Positions 34,549 to 43,682 of a stretch of 64,000 nucleotides of DNA are shown here, piece by piece. The stretch's first letter is position 1. Each line of letters starts with the position of its first letter. Source of the stretch: Ascidiaceihabitans sp039975415. Its GTDB lineage: Bacteria > Pseudomonadota > Alphaproteobacteria > Rhodobacterales > Rhodobacteraceae. Under the pieces are notes generated by a model, which saw nothing but the letters and a program-made list of their open reading frames with translations, was not told the DNA's origin and ran no database searches. A program made the position numbers and the translations under genes. The stretch lies in NCBI RefSeq assembly GCF_039975415.1, contig NZ_JBDWHD010000007.1. One strand, given 5' to 3'.

Positions 34549-35666
34549 TTGTCCAAAAGCACTCCGGCTGTTGCCGTCCACGACACCCAAACTGGATCTT
34601 CCCAAGTAAAACTGCGGCGCGACACGCGTCGTGTGTTTGCAGTTTGCGCTTTTATCGTTTGGCCGGTGGCAAGTTCGACGTAATACGTCGACAAGTTCCC
34701 CAGATACGCGATGTCCAGCACTTTGCCTTGAACCGCATTGTCCGCTTCGGGTTTGTCTGCAGTGATTGAAATCTTTTCTGGGCGGATCGCAAGATGGCAC
34801 GTTTGGCCATCGGAAAAGGGCACGGCGCTGGTGGCAGTTGCGGGTGTGCTGCCCCCCCAATCGACGCGGTACATTTCGCGGCCATAGGCAGATGCTGTGC
34901 CGCTTAGAATGTTCACGTCCCCAATGAAATCGGCAACATAGACAGAATTCGGCCCCTCGTAGATGCGTTCGGGCGTGGCCACTTGAATGATGCGCCCTTC
35001 GTCCATGACGGCGACGCGCGAAGCGACGGTCATGGCCTCTTCCTGATCGTGGGTCACGATGACAAATGTCGTGCCGGTCTTTTCCTGAATGTCCATCAAT
35101 TCAAACTGCGTGTCCTGACGCAGCTTTTTGTCCAAGGCGCCAAGTGGCTCGTCCAGCAACAGCAGCTTTGGGGCTTTTGCCAAAGATCGTGCCAGCGCCA
35201 CGCGTTGACGTTGACCGCCAGAAATCTGATGTGGTTTGCGCCGCGCAAACTTTTCCAGACGTGTCAGTTTCAACATTTCATCCACACGGGTGGCGATTGC
35301 ATCTTTGCCCAGGTTGTCGCGCTTCAATCCAAAAGCGATATTGTCCCAGATCGAAAGGTGCGGAAACAACGCATAGCTTTGAAACATCATGTTCACGGCG
35401 CGTTTGTTGGGCGGCACGCCGGCAATGTCTTTGCCGGCCAGCCCGATGACGCCGCTTGTTGGGTTTTCGAACCCCGCCAGCATCCGCATCATTGTGGTTT
35501 TGCCGCAACCCGACGGGCCAAGCAGTGCAAAGAATTCTTTTTCGAAAATATCCAGCGTCAGATCGTCGATGGCGGTGAAATCGCCAAAGCGTTTTGTGAC
35601 GTTGCTGAAGGTGATCAACGGCTTTTCGCTCGGATCATCCCAAGGGGCAAAAACGGTCTCGGCCAA
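34545..35666 (-). CDS. potG: Polyamine ABC transporter ATP-binding protein, PotG type
   Basis: A 373-residue ATPase of the importer. Walker A is LLGPSGCGKTTMMRMLAG near residue 50; the signature ISGGQRQRVALARSLAKAP and Walker B LLLLDEPLGALDKK follow, with an H-loop in IVTHDQEEAM. The C-terminal TOBE domain starts near residue 290. The start is TTG at 35666 with GGGGA five bases before; no ATG is available in frame. potF lies 60 bases upstream. Confidence 0.93.
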   Translation of the reverse strand: MAETVFAPWDDPSEKPLITFSNVTKRFGDFTAIDDLTLDIFEKEFFALLGPSGCGKTTMMRMLAGFENPTSGVIGLAGKDIAGVPPNKRAVNMMFQSYALFPHLSIWDNIAFGLKRDNLGKDAIATRVDEMLKLTRLEKFARRKPHQISGGQRQRVALARSLAKAPKLLLLDEPLGALDKKLRQDTQFELMDIQEKTGTTFVIVTHDQEEAMTVASRVAVMDEGRIIQVATPERIYEGPNSVYVADFIGDVNILSGTASAYGREMYRVDWGGSTPATATSAVPFSDGQTCHLAIRPEKISITADKPEADNAVQGKVLDIAYLGNLSTYYVELATGQTIKAQTANTRRVSRRSFTWEDPVWVSWTATAGVLLDK

Positions 35667-35726
35667 AGGTATCCCCTATGTCATGGTTTAGGGCGCGACC
35701 TGTGCCGCGCCCATAGGATCAGGAAG

Positions 35727-36812
35727 TTAGGTGCCTGATTTGATTTTAGTCCACAAACGCGTCACGACGCGCTGCACTTTCTGCGGATAAGGCGTTGTTG
35801 TGTATAGGTTTTCCAGCGTGGTTTCGTCCGGGTAGATCGCTGTATCACCAATCACATCTTCGACAAGAAATTCTTGCGACGCTTTGTTGCCGTTGGCGTA
35901 GTAAACGTAATTCGACGCCGCCGCCATGTTTTGCGCATCCATGATAAAGTTCAGGAATTTATGCGCTGCATCCGGGTTCGGTGCATCGGCCGGAATTGCC
36001 ATTTGGTCGAACCACATCAATGCGCCCTCAGACGGAGCATTATAGGCGATCTCTACGCCGTTCTCGGCTTCTGCCGCTCGGTCACGGGCTTGCAAGATAT
36101 CGCCAGACCAACCGAACGCTACGCAAATGTCACCATTGGCCAAGGCGTTGATGTATTCGGAGCTGTGGAATTTGGTGATATGGGGGCGCACACCCATCAA
36201 GACCGCTTCGGCTTTTGCAATGACCTCCGGATCATGGCTGTCGGGATCTTCGCCCAAGAACTGCAACGCTGCGGGGATCATTTCGGCAGGAGCATCCAGA
36301 AAATGCACACCGCACTCAGCCAGCTTTTCCATATTGGCGGGGTTAAACACCAGTTCCAAAGATCCCATCGGAGCGTCTGCGCCTAATATCTCTGTGACTT
36401 TGCCGACATTCACGCCAAGACCCGTAGTGCCCCACATGTAGTTGATGGAATGGGCGTTTCCGGAATCATATTGATCTGTCCGCGCTTCAATCACGTCCCA
36501 CATGTTGCCTGCGTTGCTCAGCTTGGATTGGTCCAATGGCTGGAACGCGCCTGCGGAAATCTGGCGCTGCAAAAACGTGCCGGATGGCACCACCACATCG
36601 TAGCCGGAAGAACCCGTAAGCATCTTTGTTTCCAGCACTTCATTGCTGTCGAAGACGTCATAGATCAACTTGATGCCTGTTTCTTCTTCGAATTTGGTCA
36701 ACAACTCTTCGTCGATGTAATCGGACCAGTTGTAAACGCGGACCTCTTCGGCAAAGGCTGATGTGGCGGTCAACGCAGCTACAGCAACTGTAGCAAGCAA
36801 TCTTCGTGTCAT
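35727..36812 (-). CDS. potF: Periplasmic putrescine/polyamine-binding protein, PotF type
   Basis: A 361-residue solute-binding protein. The signal peptide covers residues 1-21 (cleavage after SAFAEE region); EEVRVYNWSDYIDEELL is the hallmark opening of PotD/PotF, and YNWSDYID contains amine-contacting Trp/Asp. ATG at 36812 has GGGAG eight bases before it; the frame extends upstream without a ribosome site. It leads potF-potG-potH-potI-oxidase and is divergent from the aminotransferase gene. Exact ligand, putrescine or spermidine, cannot be told by eye. Confidence 0.92.
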   Translation of the reverse strand: MTRRLLATVAVAALTATSAFAEEVRVYNWSDYIDEELLTKFEEETGIKLIYDVFDSNEVLETKMLTGSSGYDVVVPSGTFLQRQISAGAFQPLDQSKLSNAGNMWDVIEARTDQYDSGNAHSINYMWGTTGLGVNVGKVTEILGADAPMGSLELVFNPANMEKLAECGVHFLDAPAEMIPAALQFLGEDPDSHDPEVIAKAEAVLMGVRPHITKFHSSEYINALANGDICVAFGWSGDILQARDRAAEAENGVEIAYNAPSEGALMWFDQMAIPADAPNPDAAHKFLNFIMDAQNMAAASNYVYYANGNKASQEFLVEDVIGDTAIYPDETTLENLYTTTPYPQKVQRVVTRLWTKIKSGT

Positions 36813-36979
36813 AAGGTATCTCCCGTGCGGTGCGCCGGGTTGATCCCGGTCAGTTTGTATAGAACCAAGTTTTGTATCACGCGGCAAGAAGATGTTGGCT
36901 CTTCCCCGTTGAAAGGGTGATTGACTGCCTGAACGAAGCCCATATTGTCGACGCGTTGCACGTTTTGAAAGGATGCCCC

Positions 36980-38377
36980 ATGTCTGCCATCACAAACCAC
37001 TTGCCCACGGTTGAGCTACAAGCATTGGATGCGGCGCATCACATGCATCCGTTTACAACCGGAAACGAGCTTGCAGAACGTGGGGCAAGGGTCATCACAC
37101 GGGCTGAAGGGGTGTATCTTACGGACAGCGAAGGCAATGAAATCCTTGATGGCATGGCGGGTCTTTGGTGTGTGAATATCGGTTACGGGCGGCATGAATT
37201 GGCGGATGTGGCAGCCCGCCAAATGCGCGAACTTCCCTATTACAATACCTTCTTTATGACGACTCACGCGCCTGTCATTGCCCTGGCCAAAGAAATTGCG
37301 TCGCTTGCGCCTTCGCATTTGAACCAAGTGTTCTTTGCGGGCTCAGGGTCCGAAGCAAATGACACCAACATTCGAATGGTGCGAACCTATTGGGCCATGA
37401 AAGGCAAACCGGGCAAGTCGATCATCATAAGCCGGAAAAATGCTTATCACGGATCGTCGGTGGGTTCCGGATCGTTGGGCGGCATGACGCCCATGCATGA
37501 GCAAGGCGGTCTGCCAATTCCCGACATTCACCATATCGATCAGCCCTACTGGTGGGCGGAAGGTGGCGACGCAACACCGGAAGACTTCGGATTGGCGCGG
37601 GCGCAGGACCTTGAAAAAGCAATCCTTGCAATGGGCGAAGATCGTGTGGCGGCCTTTATCGCAGAACCTATTCAGGGCGCAGGCGGTGTCATCATTCCAC
37701 CTGCAACGTATTGGCCTGAAATCCAGCGCATCTGCGACAAATACGAGATTTTGCTGATTGCTGATGAGGTCATTTGTGGCTTCGGGCGCACAGGCAATTG
37801 GTTTGGGTCTGAAACGGTTGGGATCAAACCCGACATCATGACAATCGCCAAAGGCCTATCGTCCGGGTATCAACCGATCGGTGGTTCCATTGTCTCGGAC
37901 GAGGTTGCCGATGTTATCAATGCGGGGGAATTCAACCACGGCTATACCTATTCTGGCCACCCTGTGGCATCCGCAGTCGCGTTGGAAAACCTGCGCATCT
38001 TGCAAGAGGAAAACGTTCTTGGCCACGTGCGCGATGTGGCTATGCCTGCACTTCACGAGGTGTGGCATGGGTTGAGTGATCACCCTCTTGTGGGGGAAAC
38101 GACCATTGTTGGAATGATGGGATCCTTGGCGCTTACGCCTGATAAAGACAGCCGGGCAAAATTCGCTATGGATGCGGGTACAGCGGGCTATATGACGCGG
38201 GAACGTTGCTTTGCCAACAACCTGATCATGCGGCATGTCTATGACCGCATGGTGATTTCACCACCGTTGGTGATCACGCCAGAAGAAATCACGACTTTGG
38301 GCAAACGTGCAAGGCAAGCTTTGGACGAAGCCTATACACAAATGAAAGATCAAGGCCTTTTGAAACCAGCATCCTGA
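36980..38377 (+). CDS. Aspartate aminotransferase family protein, putrescine-pyruvate type (SpuC-like)
   Basis: A 465-residue class III, PLP-dependent aminotransferase. Marks: GLWCVNIGYGRHELADVAA, the cofactor pocket FAGSGSEANDTNIRM, the Asp-containing ADEVICGFGRTGNWFG and the Schiff-base Lys in TIAKGLSSGYQP. It matches SpuC-type enzymes that transfer the amino group of putrescine (or other diamines, beta-alanine, taurine) to pyruvate. ATG at 36980 has AAGGA seven bases before it. Divergence from potF suggests shared control and supports putrescine as substrate. A hairpin formed by its own stop region follows. Confidence 0.9.
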   Translation: MSAITNHLPTVELQALDAAHHMHPFTTGNELAERGARVITRAEGVYLTDSEGNEILDGMAGLWCVNIGYGRHELADVAARQMRELPYYNTFFMTTHAPVIALAKEIASLAPSHLNQVFFAGSGSEANDTNIRMVRTYWAMKGKPGKSIIISRKNAYHGSSVGSGSLGGMTPMHEQGGLPIPDIHHIDQPYWWAEGGDATPEDFGLARAQDLEKAILAMGEDRVAAFIAEPIQGAGGVIIPPATYWPEIQRICDKYEILLIADEVICGFGRTGNWFGSETVGIKPDIMTIAKGLSSGYQPIGGSIVSDEVADVINAGEFNHGYTYSGHPVASAVALENLRILQEENVLGHVRDVAMPALHEVWHGLSDHPLVGETTIVGMMGSLALTPDKDSRAKFAMDAGTAGYMTRERCFANNLIMRHVYDRMVISPPLVITPEEITTLGKRARQALDEAYTQMKDQGLLKPAS

Positions 38378-38425
38378 GGGGCCAGCCCCTCAGACACCCC
38401 GGGATATTTTTGGCGAAAAGAAAAT
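38375..38425 (+). repeat. 3'-end repeat element, copy A
   Basis: Starts in the stop codon of the aminotransferase with the perfect hairpin TGAGGGGC-CA-GCCCCTCA (38375-38392), followed by the core CCGGGATATTTTTGGCGAAA. The orientation follows the gene. It likely acts as terminator or mRNA 3' stabiliser. Compare copies at 38552, 44590 and 63128. Confidence 0.65.
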
Positions 38426-38455
38426 GGGGGATGATTCAGGTTGAACATCCCCCAT
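38424..38455 (+). terminator. Ten-base-pair hairpin between convergent genes
   Basis: ATGGGGGATG and CATCCCCCAT pair around a 12-base loop. It is followed by a further small hairpin (GAAGC-TTT-GCTTC). No T tract follows, so it may work as a bidirectional block. It lies in the 227-base region between the aminotransferase and the DoeA-like gene. Confidence 0.5.
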
Positions 38456-38551
38456 AGATAAAGAAGCTTTGCTTCTCCTCGCACAGTCATCGGCGTCCCC
38501 GCCTGTACTGCCGGACCATCATGAATTTTGATCGTTAATATACTGTGCATC

Positions 38552-38602
38552 TTCTTGCTAAAAATATCCCGGGGGAGGCCAAAGGCCGGGGGCAAAGCCC
38601 CC
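38552..38602 (-). repeat. 3'-end repeat element, copy B (inverted)
   Basis: Read leftward: the hairpin GGGGGCAAAGCCCCC (38588-38602) directly after the DoeA-like gene, then CCCCCGGGATATTTTTAGCA. It mirrors copy A, so each convergent gene has its own copy in its own orientation. Confidence 0.65.
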
Positions 38603-38604
38603 AT

Positions 38605-39783
38605 TCAAGGTTTCGCAAAAAGTTCACGTGGCATGTTGCTGAAGGTTTCGGCCCGCCCAGTTTCGCAAATGCGAATGCTTTCTGTGATCTCCAGTCCCCA
38701 TTTCTTCGTCCAAAGCCCTGGCATCAGGTGGAATGTCATGTTCGGTTCCAGAATGGTTTCATCATCGGCGCGTAAGGAAATGGTACGTTCGCCCCAATCT
38801 GGTGGATAGCTTAGGCCGATGGGATACCCACATCGTGCCGCGCGTTCGATCCCGGCCTTTTGCAAGCAGGCATCCAAGGCCCTGGCCACGTCACAGGCAC
38901 GATTTCCCGCGCGGGCAGCATCAATGCCAGCATCCAAACCTTCGACCAATGCAGCTTCGGCGCGCTTCATGTCTTCGGGCGGGGTGCCTAAGAACAAGGT
39001 TCTGCACAAAGGTGCGTGATAGCGTCTATAACATCCCGATATCTCGAAAAAGGTAGCTTCGCCTGATACAAATGGTGTTCCGTCCCACGTCAGATGAGGG
39101 GCGGCGGCATTTGCGCCGGAAGGCAACAGGGGCACGATAGCAGGATAATCACCCCAAGCGCCTTCAACGCCGCGAATGGCGTCGCGGTAGATTTCTGCAA
39201 CGATTTCGTTTTTCGGAACGCCGGGTTCGACCCGGTCCAACAGCCCATTGATTACTTTCTCAGAAATCATGGCAGCTTTACGCATGTAGGTGAGTTCGGT
39301 TTCGGATTTAACGGTTCGCTGCCAGTTCACCATGCCCGTCGCGTCGGCGAAACCGATGTTTGGCAGGGCCTGAAGCAGAACGGAAAAGGCCTTGGCTGAA
39401 AAGTAGTAGTTGTCCATTTCCACGCCCAGATTGCGAATGCCGAGACCATCGAGATGCCGTGCGAGATCCTCCATCGGGTGTTTTACATCAGATTGAACAT
39501 GGTCATCCGAATAGCCAATGACGCAATCATCTTGCATCCAAACTGTGCGAAGGGCGCCATTGGTATCTTGGCTTCGGCCCCACCAAATAGGGTCTGCATC
39601 TTGTGTCACAATCACACCTTGATGCACGTAAAAAGACCAACCGTCGTATCCGGTCAACCAGGCTTGATTGGAAGGGTCTGTTACCAGCAAAGCATCCAAC
39701 CCTGCCATAGCCATAGCAGTCCGCACCATCAAAAGACGATCGTCATATTCACTTTGCTTAAATGGTAGATTCGGTTTTTCCAC
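38605..39783 (-). CDS. M24 family hydrolase resembling ectoine hydrolase DoeA
   Basis: A 392-residue pita-bread-fold enzyme. VTDPSNQAWLTGYDGWSFYVHQ, PIWWGRSQDTNGA, GVEMDNYYFSAKAF and YPIGLSYPPDWGERT are all close to DoeA/EutD, which opens the ectoine ring. No doeB or ectoine transporter is adjacent; it stands between two polyamine ABC systems, so its substrate may be another cyclic or N-acylated amine. GTG at 39783 is chosen: AAGGA lies seven bases before it, whereas the longer frame to 39981 has no ribosome site. The family call is sound; the substrate is open. Confidence 0.85.
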   Translation of the reverse strand: MEKPNLPFKQSEYDDRLLMVRTAMAMAGLDALLVTDPSNQAWLTGYDGWSFYVHQGVIVTQDADPIWWGRSQDTNGALRTVWMQDDCVIGYSDDHVQSDVKHPMEDLARHLDGLGIRNLGVEMDNYYFSAKAFSVLLQALPNIGFADATGMVNWQRTVKSETELTYMRKAAMISEKVINGLLDRVEPGVPKNEIVAEIYRDAIRGVEGAWGDYPAIVPLLPSGANAAAPHLTWDGTPFVSGEATFFEISGCYRRYHAPLCRTLFLGTPPEDMKRAEAALVEGLDAGIDAARAGNRACDVARALDACLQKAGIERAARCGYPIGLSYPPDWGERTISLRADDETILEPNMTFHLMPGLWTKKWGLEITESIRICETGRAETFSNMPRELFAKP

Positions 39784-39958
39784 TGTTGGTTCCTTTGCAA
39801 CACAGGCCGGTGCCCTAAGGTTCAACCATGCCGCCCAAAAATGCCAGTCGATGCGACCAATTTCGTCTCTTTTTCGGAAAATCGACCTTTCATGCGCAGA
39901 TTTGTGACATAGTTGGTTGCAAAGTTGATGTGCCCTCGTTTTAATTATCTTCAACAAA

Positions 39959-39974
39959 AGCGGAAAAATCCGCT
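39959..39974 (+). promoter_or_regulatory. Hairpin or operator before the second ABC operon
   Basis: AGCGGA and TCCGCT are perfect arms around AAAA, 22 bases before the TTG start of the ATPase gene, within its leader. It may be an operator or a weak attenuator. The rest of the 212-base divergent region shows no clear promoter consensus. Confidence 0.3.
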
Positions 39975-39995
39975 GGTACAACTGGGGAGCCTCTC

Positions 39996-41096
39996 TTGGC
40001 CAAAACCAAACACGACATGGCGTTTGTCGAATTCGAGCGCGTGCAAAAAAGCTATGACGGCGTGAATCTTGTCGTCAAAGATTTGAACCTTTCCATGCCG
40101 CAAGGCGAGTTTTTGACAATGCTTGGCCCGTCAGGCTCAGGCAAAACGACTTGCCTGATGATGTTGGCGGGCTTTGAAACAGCGACGCATGGCGACATTC
40201 GCCTTGATGGGGTGTCGATCAACAACATTCCACCGCACAAACGTGGCATCGGTATGGTGTTTCAGAACTACGCATTGTTCCCGCATATGACTGTCGCCGA
40301 GAACCTTGCCTTCCCCTTGGAGGTCCGCAAGATCGGTAAATCCGAGCGTGAAGAAAAAGTGATGCGGGCGCTGGGCATGGTTCAGATGCAAGACTTTGCC
40401 GGACGACGTCCTGCGCAACTGTCCGGTGGTCAGCAACAGCGTATCGCATTATCGCGCGCCTTGGTGTTTGAACCCGAACTGGTTTTGATGGACGAGCCGC
40501 TTGGCGCATTGGACAAACAGCTGCGTGAAACTTTGCAGTTTGAAATTACCAATCTGGCGCATGAGTTGGGCATCACGACTGTTTATGTGACGCATGACCA
40601 AACCGAAGCGTTGACGATGTCAGACCGTGTTGCGGTGTTTGACGACGGGCGCATTCAGCAACTGGCCCCGCCCGACAAGCTGTATGAAGAACCCGAAAAC
40701 AGCTTCGTGGCGCAGTTCATCGGTGAAAACAACACGCTGGAAGGTGTGGTCAAAGAAATCAAAAACGGCATTGCATTAGTTCAACTTGATGGTGGCGATT
40801 TGATTGATGCAAAGCCGGTGAACGTGACAAAACCCGGCGAACGCACGCGGGTGTCCATCCGCCCAGAGCGGGTCGAAATGGATCCGACGCGCTTGCAAGA
40901 AGGCGCACACACGCTGAAAGCCGAAGTGCTGGAATTTGTGTATATGGGTGACATCTTCCGCACGCGCTTGCGCGTGGCAGGCACAGATGAATTCATCATC
41001 AAAACACGCAACGCGCCAGATCAGGTGCGTTTGAAGCCGGGCGAGCAGATTGAGATCGGCTGGATGGCAGAGGATTGCCGCGCGCTGGACGCGTAG
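39996..41096 (+). CDS. ABC transporter ATP-binding protein (spermidine/putrescine type)
   Basis: A 366-residue importer ATPase: Walker A LGPSGSGKTTCLMMLAG near residue 45, Q-loop VFQNYALFPHM, signature LSGGQQQRIALSRAL, Walker B LVLMDEPLGALDKQ, H-loop YVTHDQTEAL and a C-terminal TOBE domain from about residue 285. TTG at 39996 is chosen because GGGGAG stands six bases before it; the ATG at 40017 is the alternative. It leads a four-gene rightward importer operon, separate from potFGHI. Confidence 0.93.
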   Translation: MAKTKHDMAFVEFERVQKSYDGVNLVVKDLNLSMPQGEFLTMLGPSGSGKTTCLMMLAGFETATHGDIRLDGVSINNIPPHKRGIGMVFQNYALFPHMTVAENLAFPLEVRKIGKSEREEKVMRALGMVQMQDFAGRRPAQLSGGQQQRIALSRALVFEPELVLMDEPLGALDKQLRETLQFEITNLAHELGITTVYVTHDQTEALTMSDRVAVFDDGRIQQLAPPDKLYEEPENSFVAQFIGENNTLEGVVKEIKNGIALVQLDGGDLIDAKPVNVTKPGERTRVSIRPERVEMDPTRLQEGAHTLKAEVLEFVYMGDIFRTRLRVAGTDEFIIKTRNAPDQVRLKPGEQIEIGWMAEDCRALDA

Positions 41097-41208
41097 CGGT
41101 AAATGGAATCGCGCGGGCGACCCCCCGGTGCGATAAATTAGAGGCGGGGTAACAAGCCCGTATCCCCCAGCCTCAATACCAAACCGGGCAGAACTTGGGA
41201 GACTACAT

Positions 41209-42315
41209 ATGAAACTCACCAAAACATTGATGGCCACAACGGCCCTTACTGTTGCGGCTGGCATGGTATCGGCTGACGGCCACATGGCATCCGAAATGAC
41301 AATCGTATCTTGGGGCGGCGCTTACTCTGCATCGCAAAAAGGCGCGTATCACGACCCCTATGCCGAAGCGAATGGCGTAACGATCATCAACGATGACAGC
41401 TCTGCCGAAGCCGTTGCAAAACTGCGCGCGATGAACGAAGCGGGCAACGTCACATGGGACGTGGTTGACGTGGTTGCGGCGGACGCGATCCGTTTGTGCG
41501 ACGAAGGTCTGGCGATGGAAATCGACCCGGACACAATGTTGGCTGATGCGCCTGATGGCACAAAAGCGTCTGAAGACTTTGGCGATCTGTTGGTTTCCGA
41601 CTGCTTCATCCCGCAAATCGTGTACTCGACAACATTCGGCTACCGCACAGACCTCGTTGGCGCGACAGCTCCAACATCCGTCTGCGCCGTGTTCGACACA
41701 GAAGCCTACCCAGGCAAGCGTTCTTTGGAAAAGCGTCCAATCAACAACATGGAATGGGCGTTGATCTGTGACGGCGTTGCAAACGAAGACGTTTATGACG
41801 TTCTGGCGACCGAAGAAGGTCAACAGCAGGCGCTTGATAAACTGGCAACCATCAAAGACGATGTGATCTGGTGGTCTGCGGGTGCGGACACGCCACAACT
41901 GTTGGCTGACGGCGAAGTCGTTATGGGTTCCACATACAACGGCCGTCTGTTCGCAGCGATCGAAGAGCAAAAGCAGCCAATCGGTATGCTTTGGGACGCG
42001 CAAGTATTTGACCTTGACGGTTGGATCATCCCAACGGGCCTGAGCCCAGAGCGTCAAGCACGTGCACTGGACTACATCATGTTCGCGACAGACACACAGC
42101 GTCTGGCAGACCAAGCGCAGTACATTTCCTACGGCCCTGCGCGTCAGTCTTCCGCACCACTGGTCGGCAAGCACAAAGAACTGGGTATCGACATGGCACC
42201 ACACATGCCAACAGACCCGAACAACGCCAAGAACACGTTCCTCTACAACTACGAGTTCTGGGCTGACTACCGCGACGATATCGACGCAAAATTCCAAGCT
42301 TGGTTGGCAAAATAA
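41209..42315 (+). CDS. ABC transporter substrate-binding protein (PotD-like)
   Basis: A 368-residue periplasmic binding protein. The signal peptide (residues 1-22) ends MVSADG. The mature part starts MTIVSWGGAYSASQKGAY, and later DVIWWSAGADTPQLLADGEVVM is typical of the polyamine/opine-type PBP family. ATG at 41209 follows GGGAG. Codon choice is GC-rich and regular, as for a highly expressed gene. A strong hairpin stands between it and the first permease gene. The ligand is not certain: a polyamine or a related cationic compound. Confidence 0.9.
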   Translation: MKLTKTLMATTALTVAAGMVSADGHMASEMTIVSWGGAYSASQKGAYHDPYAEANGVTIINDDSSAEAVAKLRAMNEAGNVTWDVVDVVAADAIRLCDEGLAMEIDPDTMLADAPDGTKASEDFGDLLVSDCFIPQIVYSTTFGYRTDLVGATAPTSVCAVFDTEAYPGKRSLEKRPINNMEWALICDGVANEDVYDVLATEEGQQQALDKLATIKDDVIWWSAGADTPQLLADGEVVMGSTYNGRLFAAIEEQKQPIGMLWDAQVFDLDGWIIPTGLSPERQARALDYIMFATDTQRLADQAQYISYGPARQSSAPLVGKHKELGIDMAPHMPTDPNNAKNTFLYNYEFWADYRDDIDAKFQAWLAK

Positions 42316-42320
42316 GCCAC

Positions 42321-42346
42321 GTAGGGTGGGTTAAAACCCACCTTAC
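42321..42346 (+). repeat. Intercistronic hairpin of the GTAGGGTGGG type
   Basis: GTAGGGTGGGTT and AACCCACCTTAC pair over twelve positions (one G-T) with a two-base centre, right after the binding-protein stop and 60 bases before the permease. The sequence resembles REP-like repeats seen in many proteobacteria. In such operons a hairpin here protects the upstream mRNA and raises binding protein relative to permeases. Confidence 0.6.
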
Positions 42347-42405
42347 CCCAAAACCAAATGCAGTGGCCCTCGGGCCCCTGCGACCCTTTAATTGAGAGAC
42401 CAAAC

Positions 42406-43677
42406 ATGAGCGATAGCACAGCAAACGGCGTGATGTTGGCCGCAGACGGCACGCCCCTGAAACGCAGTCTGGCGCGCGCCTTACGCCGCCAGAAGCTGCG
42501 TGCATTGATGCTGATTGCGCCATTGCTTTTGTTTGTTCTTTTGACCTTCATCATCCCGATCGGATCTATGTTGTTCCGGTCCGTTGAGAACGACATCGTC
42601 GTGAATACTTTGCCCGAAACGGTGGCCGCTTTGTCCAGTTGGGACGCCACCACCGGAGAGCTGCCAGACGAAGCCGTTTATGCGGCCTTCACGCGCGACA
42701 TGGTCGTTGCCATCGCCGAAAAGAAACACACCAAACTTGGAACGCGCCTGAACTACGAAAAAACCGGGATGTCGTCCATGTTCCGGCAATCGGGTCGGAA
42801 AATGAAACGGCTGGACCCGACGGAAGACGCGCCCTTCAAAGATAAGTTGATCAAGATCCACAAAGGCTGGGGTGACGTTGAAACGTGGAAGACGCTCCAA
42901 ACGCATTCCGGCATCTACACCTCGGGCTACTTCCTAAACGCGGTCGACGCGCAAAAAACGCCTGAAGGCATCGAATGGCAATCGGAAGACAAGCAGATTT
43001 TGCTTAAGTTGTTCGGGCGAACGCTGATCATGTCGCTGATCATCACAGGGTCATGCATTGCGCTGGGCTATCCTGTTGCCTGGCTGTTGGCGAATGCGAG
43101 CTCTCGGACAGCGAATATGTTGCTTATTCTGGTTCTGCTGCCGTTTTGGACATCTCTGCTGGTGCGGACGTCTGCATGGAAAGTCATGTTGCAGCAAAAC
43201 GGGGTGATCAACGAGGTTCTCGTTTGGATCGGGCTTGTGCCGGATGCGGACCGTTTGATCCTGATCAACAATCAGTTTGGTACGATCGTGGCGATGACGC
43301 ACATTCTGTTGCCCTTCATGATCCTGCCAATGTATTCCGTGATGCAGACAATTCAGCCAAGCTACTTACGTGCGGCCAAATCGTTGGGGGCCACCAATTG
43401 GACGGCCTTCTGGCGCGTATATTTCCCGCAGTCCATTCCGGGTATTGGCGCGGGGTCTATCCTCGTCTTCATCCTGTCGATTGGCTACTACATCACCCCC
43501 GAAATCGTCGGCGGCACCAAAGGTGTCTTCATCTCCAACCGGATTGCCTATCACATCTCTTCCTCGCTCAACTGGGGCTTGGCGGCTGCGCTTGGAACAA
43601 TCCTGCTGATTGTGGTTCTGGCGCTGTATTGGGCCTATGACCGCATCGTCGGCATCGACAACGTTAAACTGGGATAA
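42406..43677 (+). CDS. ABC transporter permease with large periplasmic insertion
   Basis: A 423-residue permease. After a first membrane helix (about residues 33-52, MLIAPLLLFVLLTFIIPIG) comes a polar stretch of about 145 residues before the remaining five helices. The EAA loop is RAAKSLGATNWTAFWRVYFPQSIPG near residue 325. Ordinary permeases of this class have 280-300 residues; the insertion, predicted periplasmic, recurs in this subfamily. ATG at 42406 is chosen over the upstream frame (to 42358), which runs through the hairpin region. Confidence 0.9.
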   Translation: MSDSTANGVMLAADGTPLKRSLARALRRQKLRALMLIAPLLLFVLLTFIIPIGSMLFRSVENDIVVNTLPETVAALSSWDATTGELPDEAVYAAFTRDMVVAIAEKKHTKLGTRLNYEKTGMSSMFRQSGRKMKRLDPTEDAPFKDKLIKIHKGWGDVETWKTLQTHSGIYTSGYFLNAVDAQKTPEGIEWQSEDKQILLKLFGRTLIMSLIITGSCIALGYPVAWLLANASSRTANMLLILVLLPFWTSLLVRTSAWKVMLQQNGVINEVLVWIGLVPDADRLILINNQFGTIVAMTHILLPFMILPMYSVMQTIQPSYLRAAKSLGATNWTAFWRVYFPQSIPGIGAGSILVFILSIGYYITPEIVGGTKGVFISNRIAYHISSSLNWGLAAALGTILLIVVLALYWAYDRIVGIDNVKLG

Positions 43678-43682
43678 AGACT

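Noticed and set aside
34549..34860. Extension of the PotH permease
   Set aside because: It is the reverse-frame shadow of the potG C-terminus; the ATGA overlap gives the true start.
41203..42297. Long 364-codon frame opposite the second binding protein
   Set aside because: Its Cys-, Arg- and Val-rich composition is typical of antisense to a GC-rich, highly biased gene; no ribosome site or domain.
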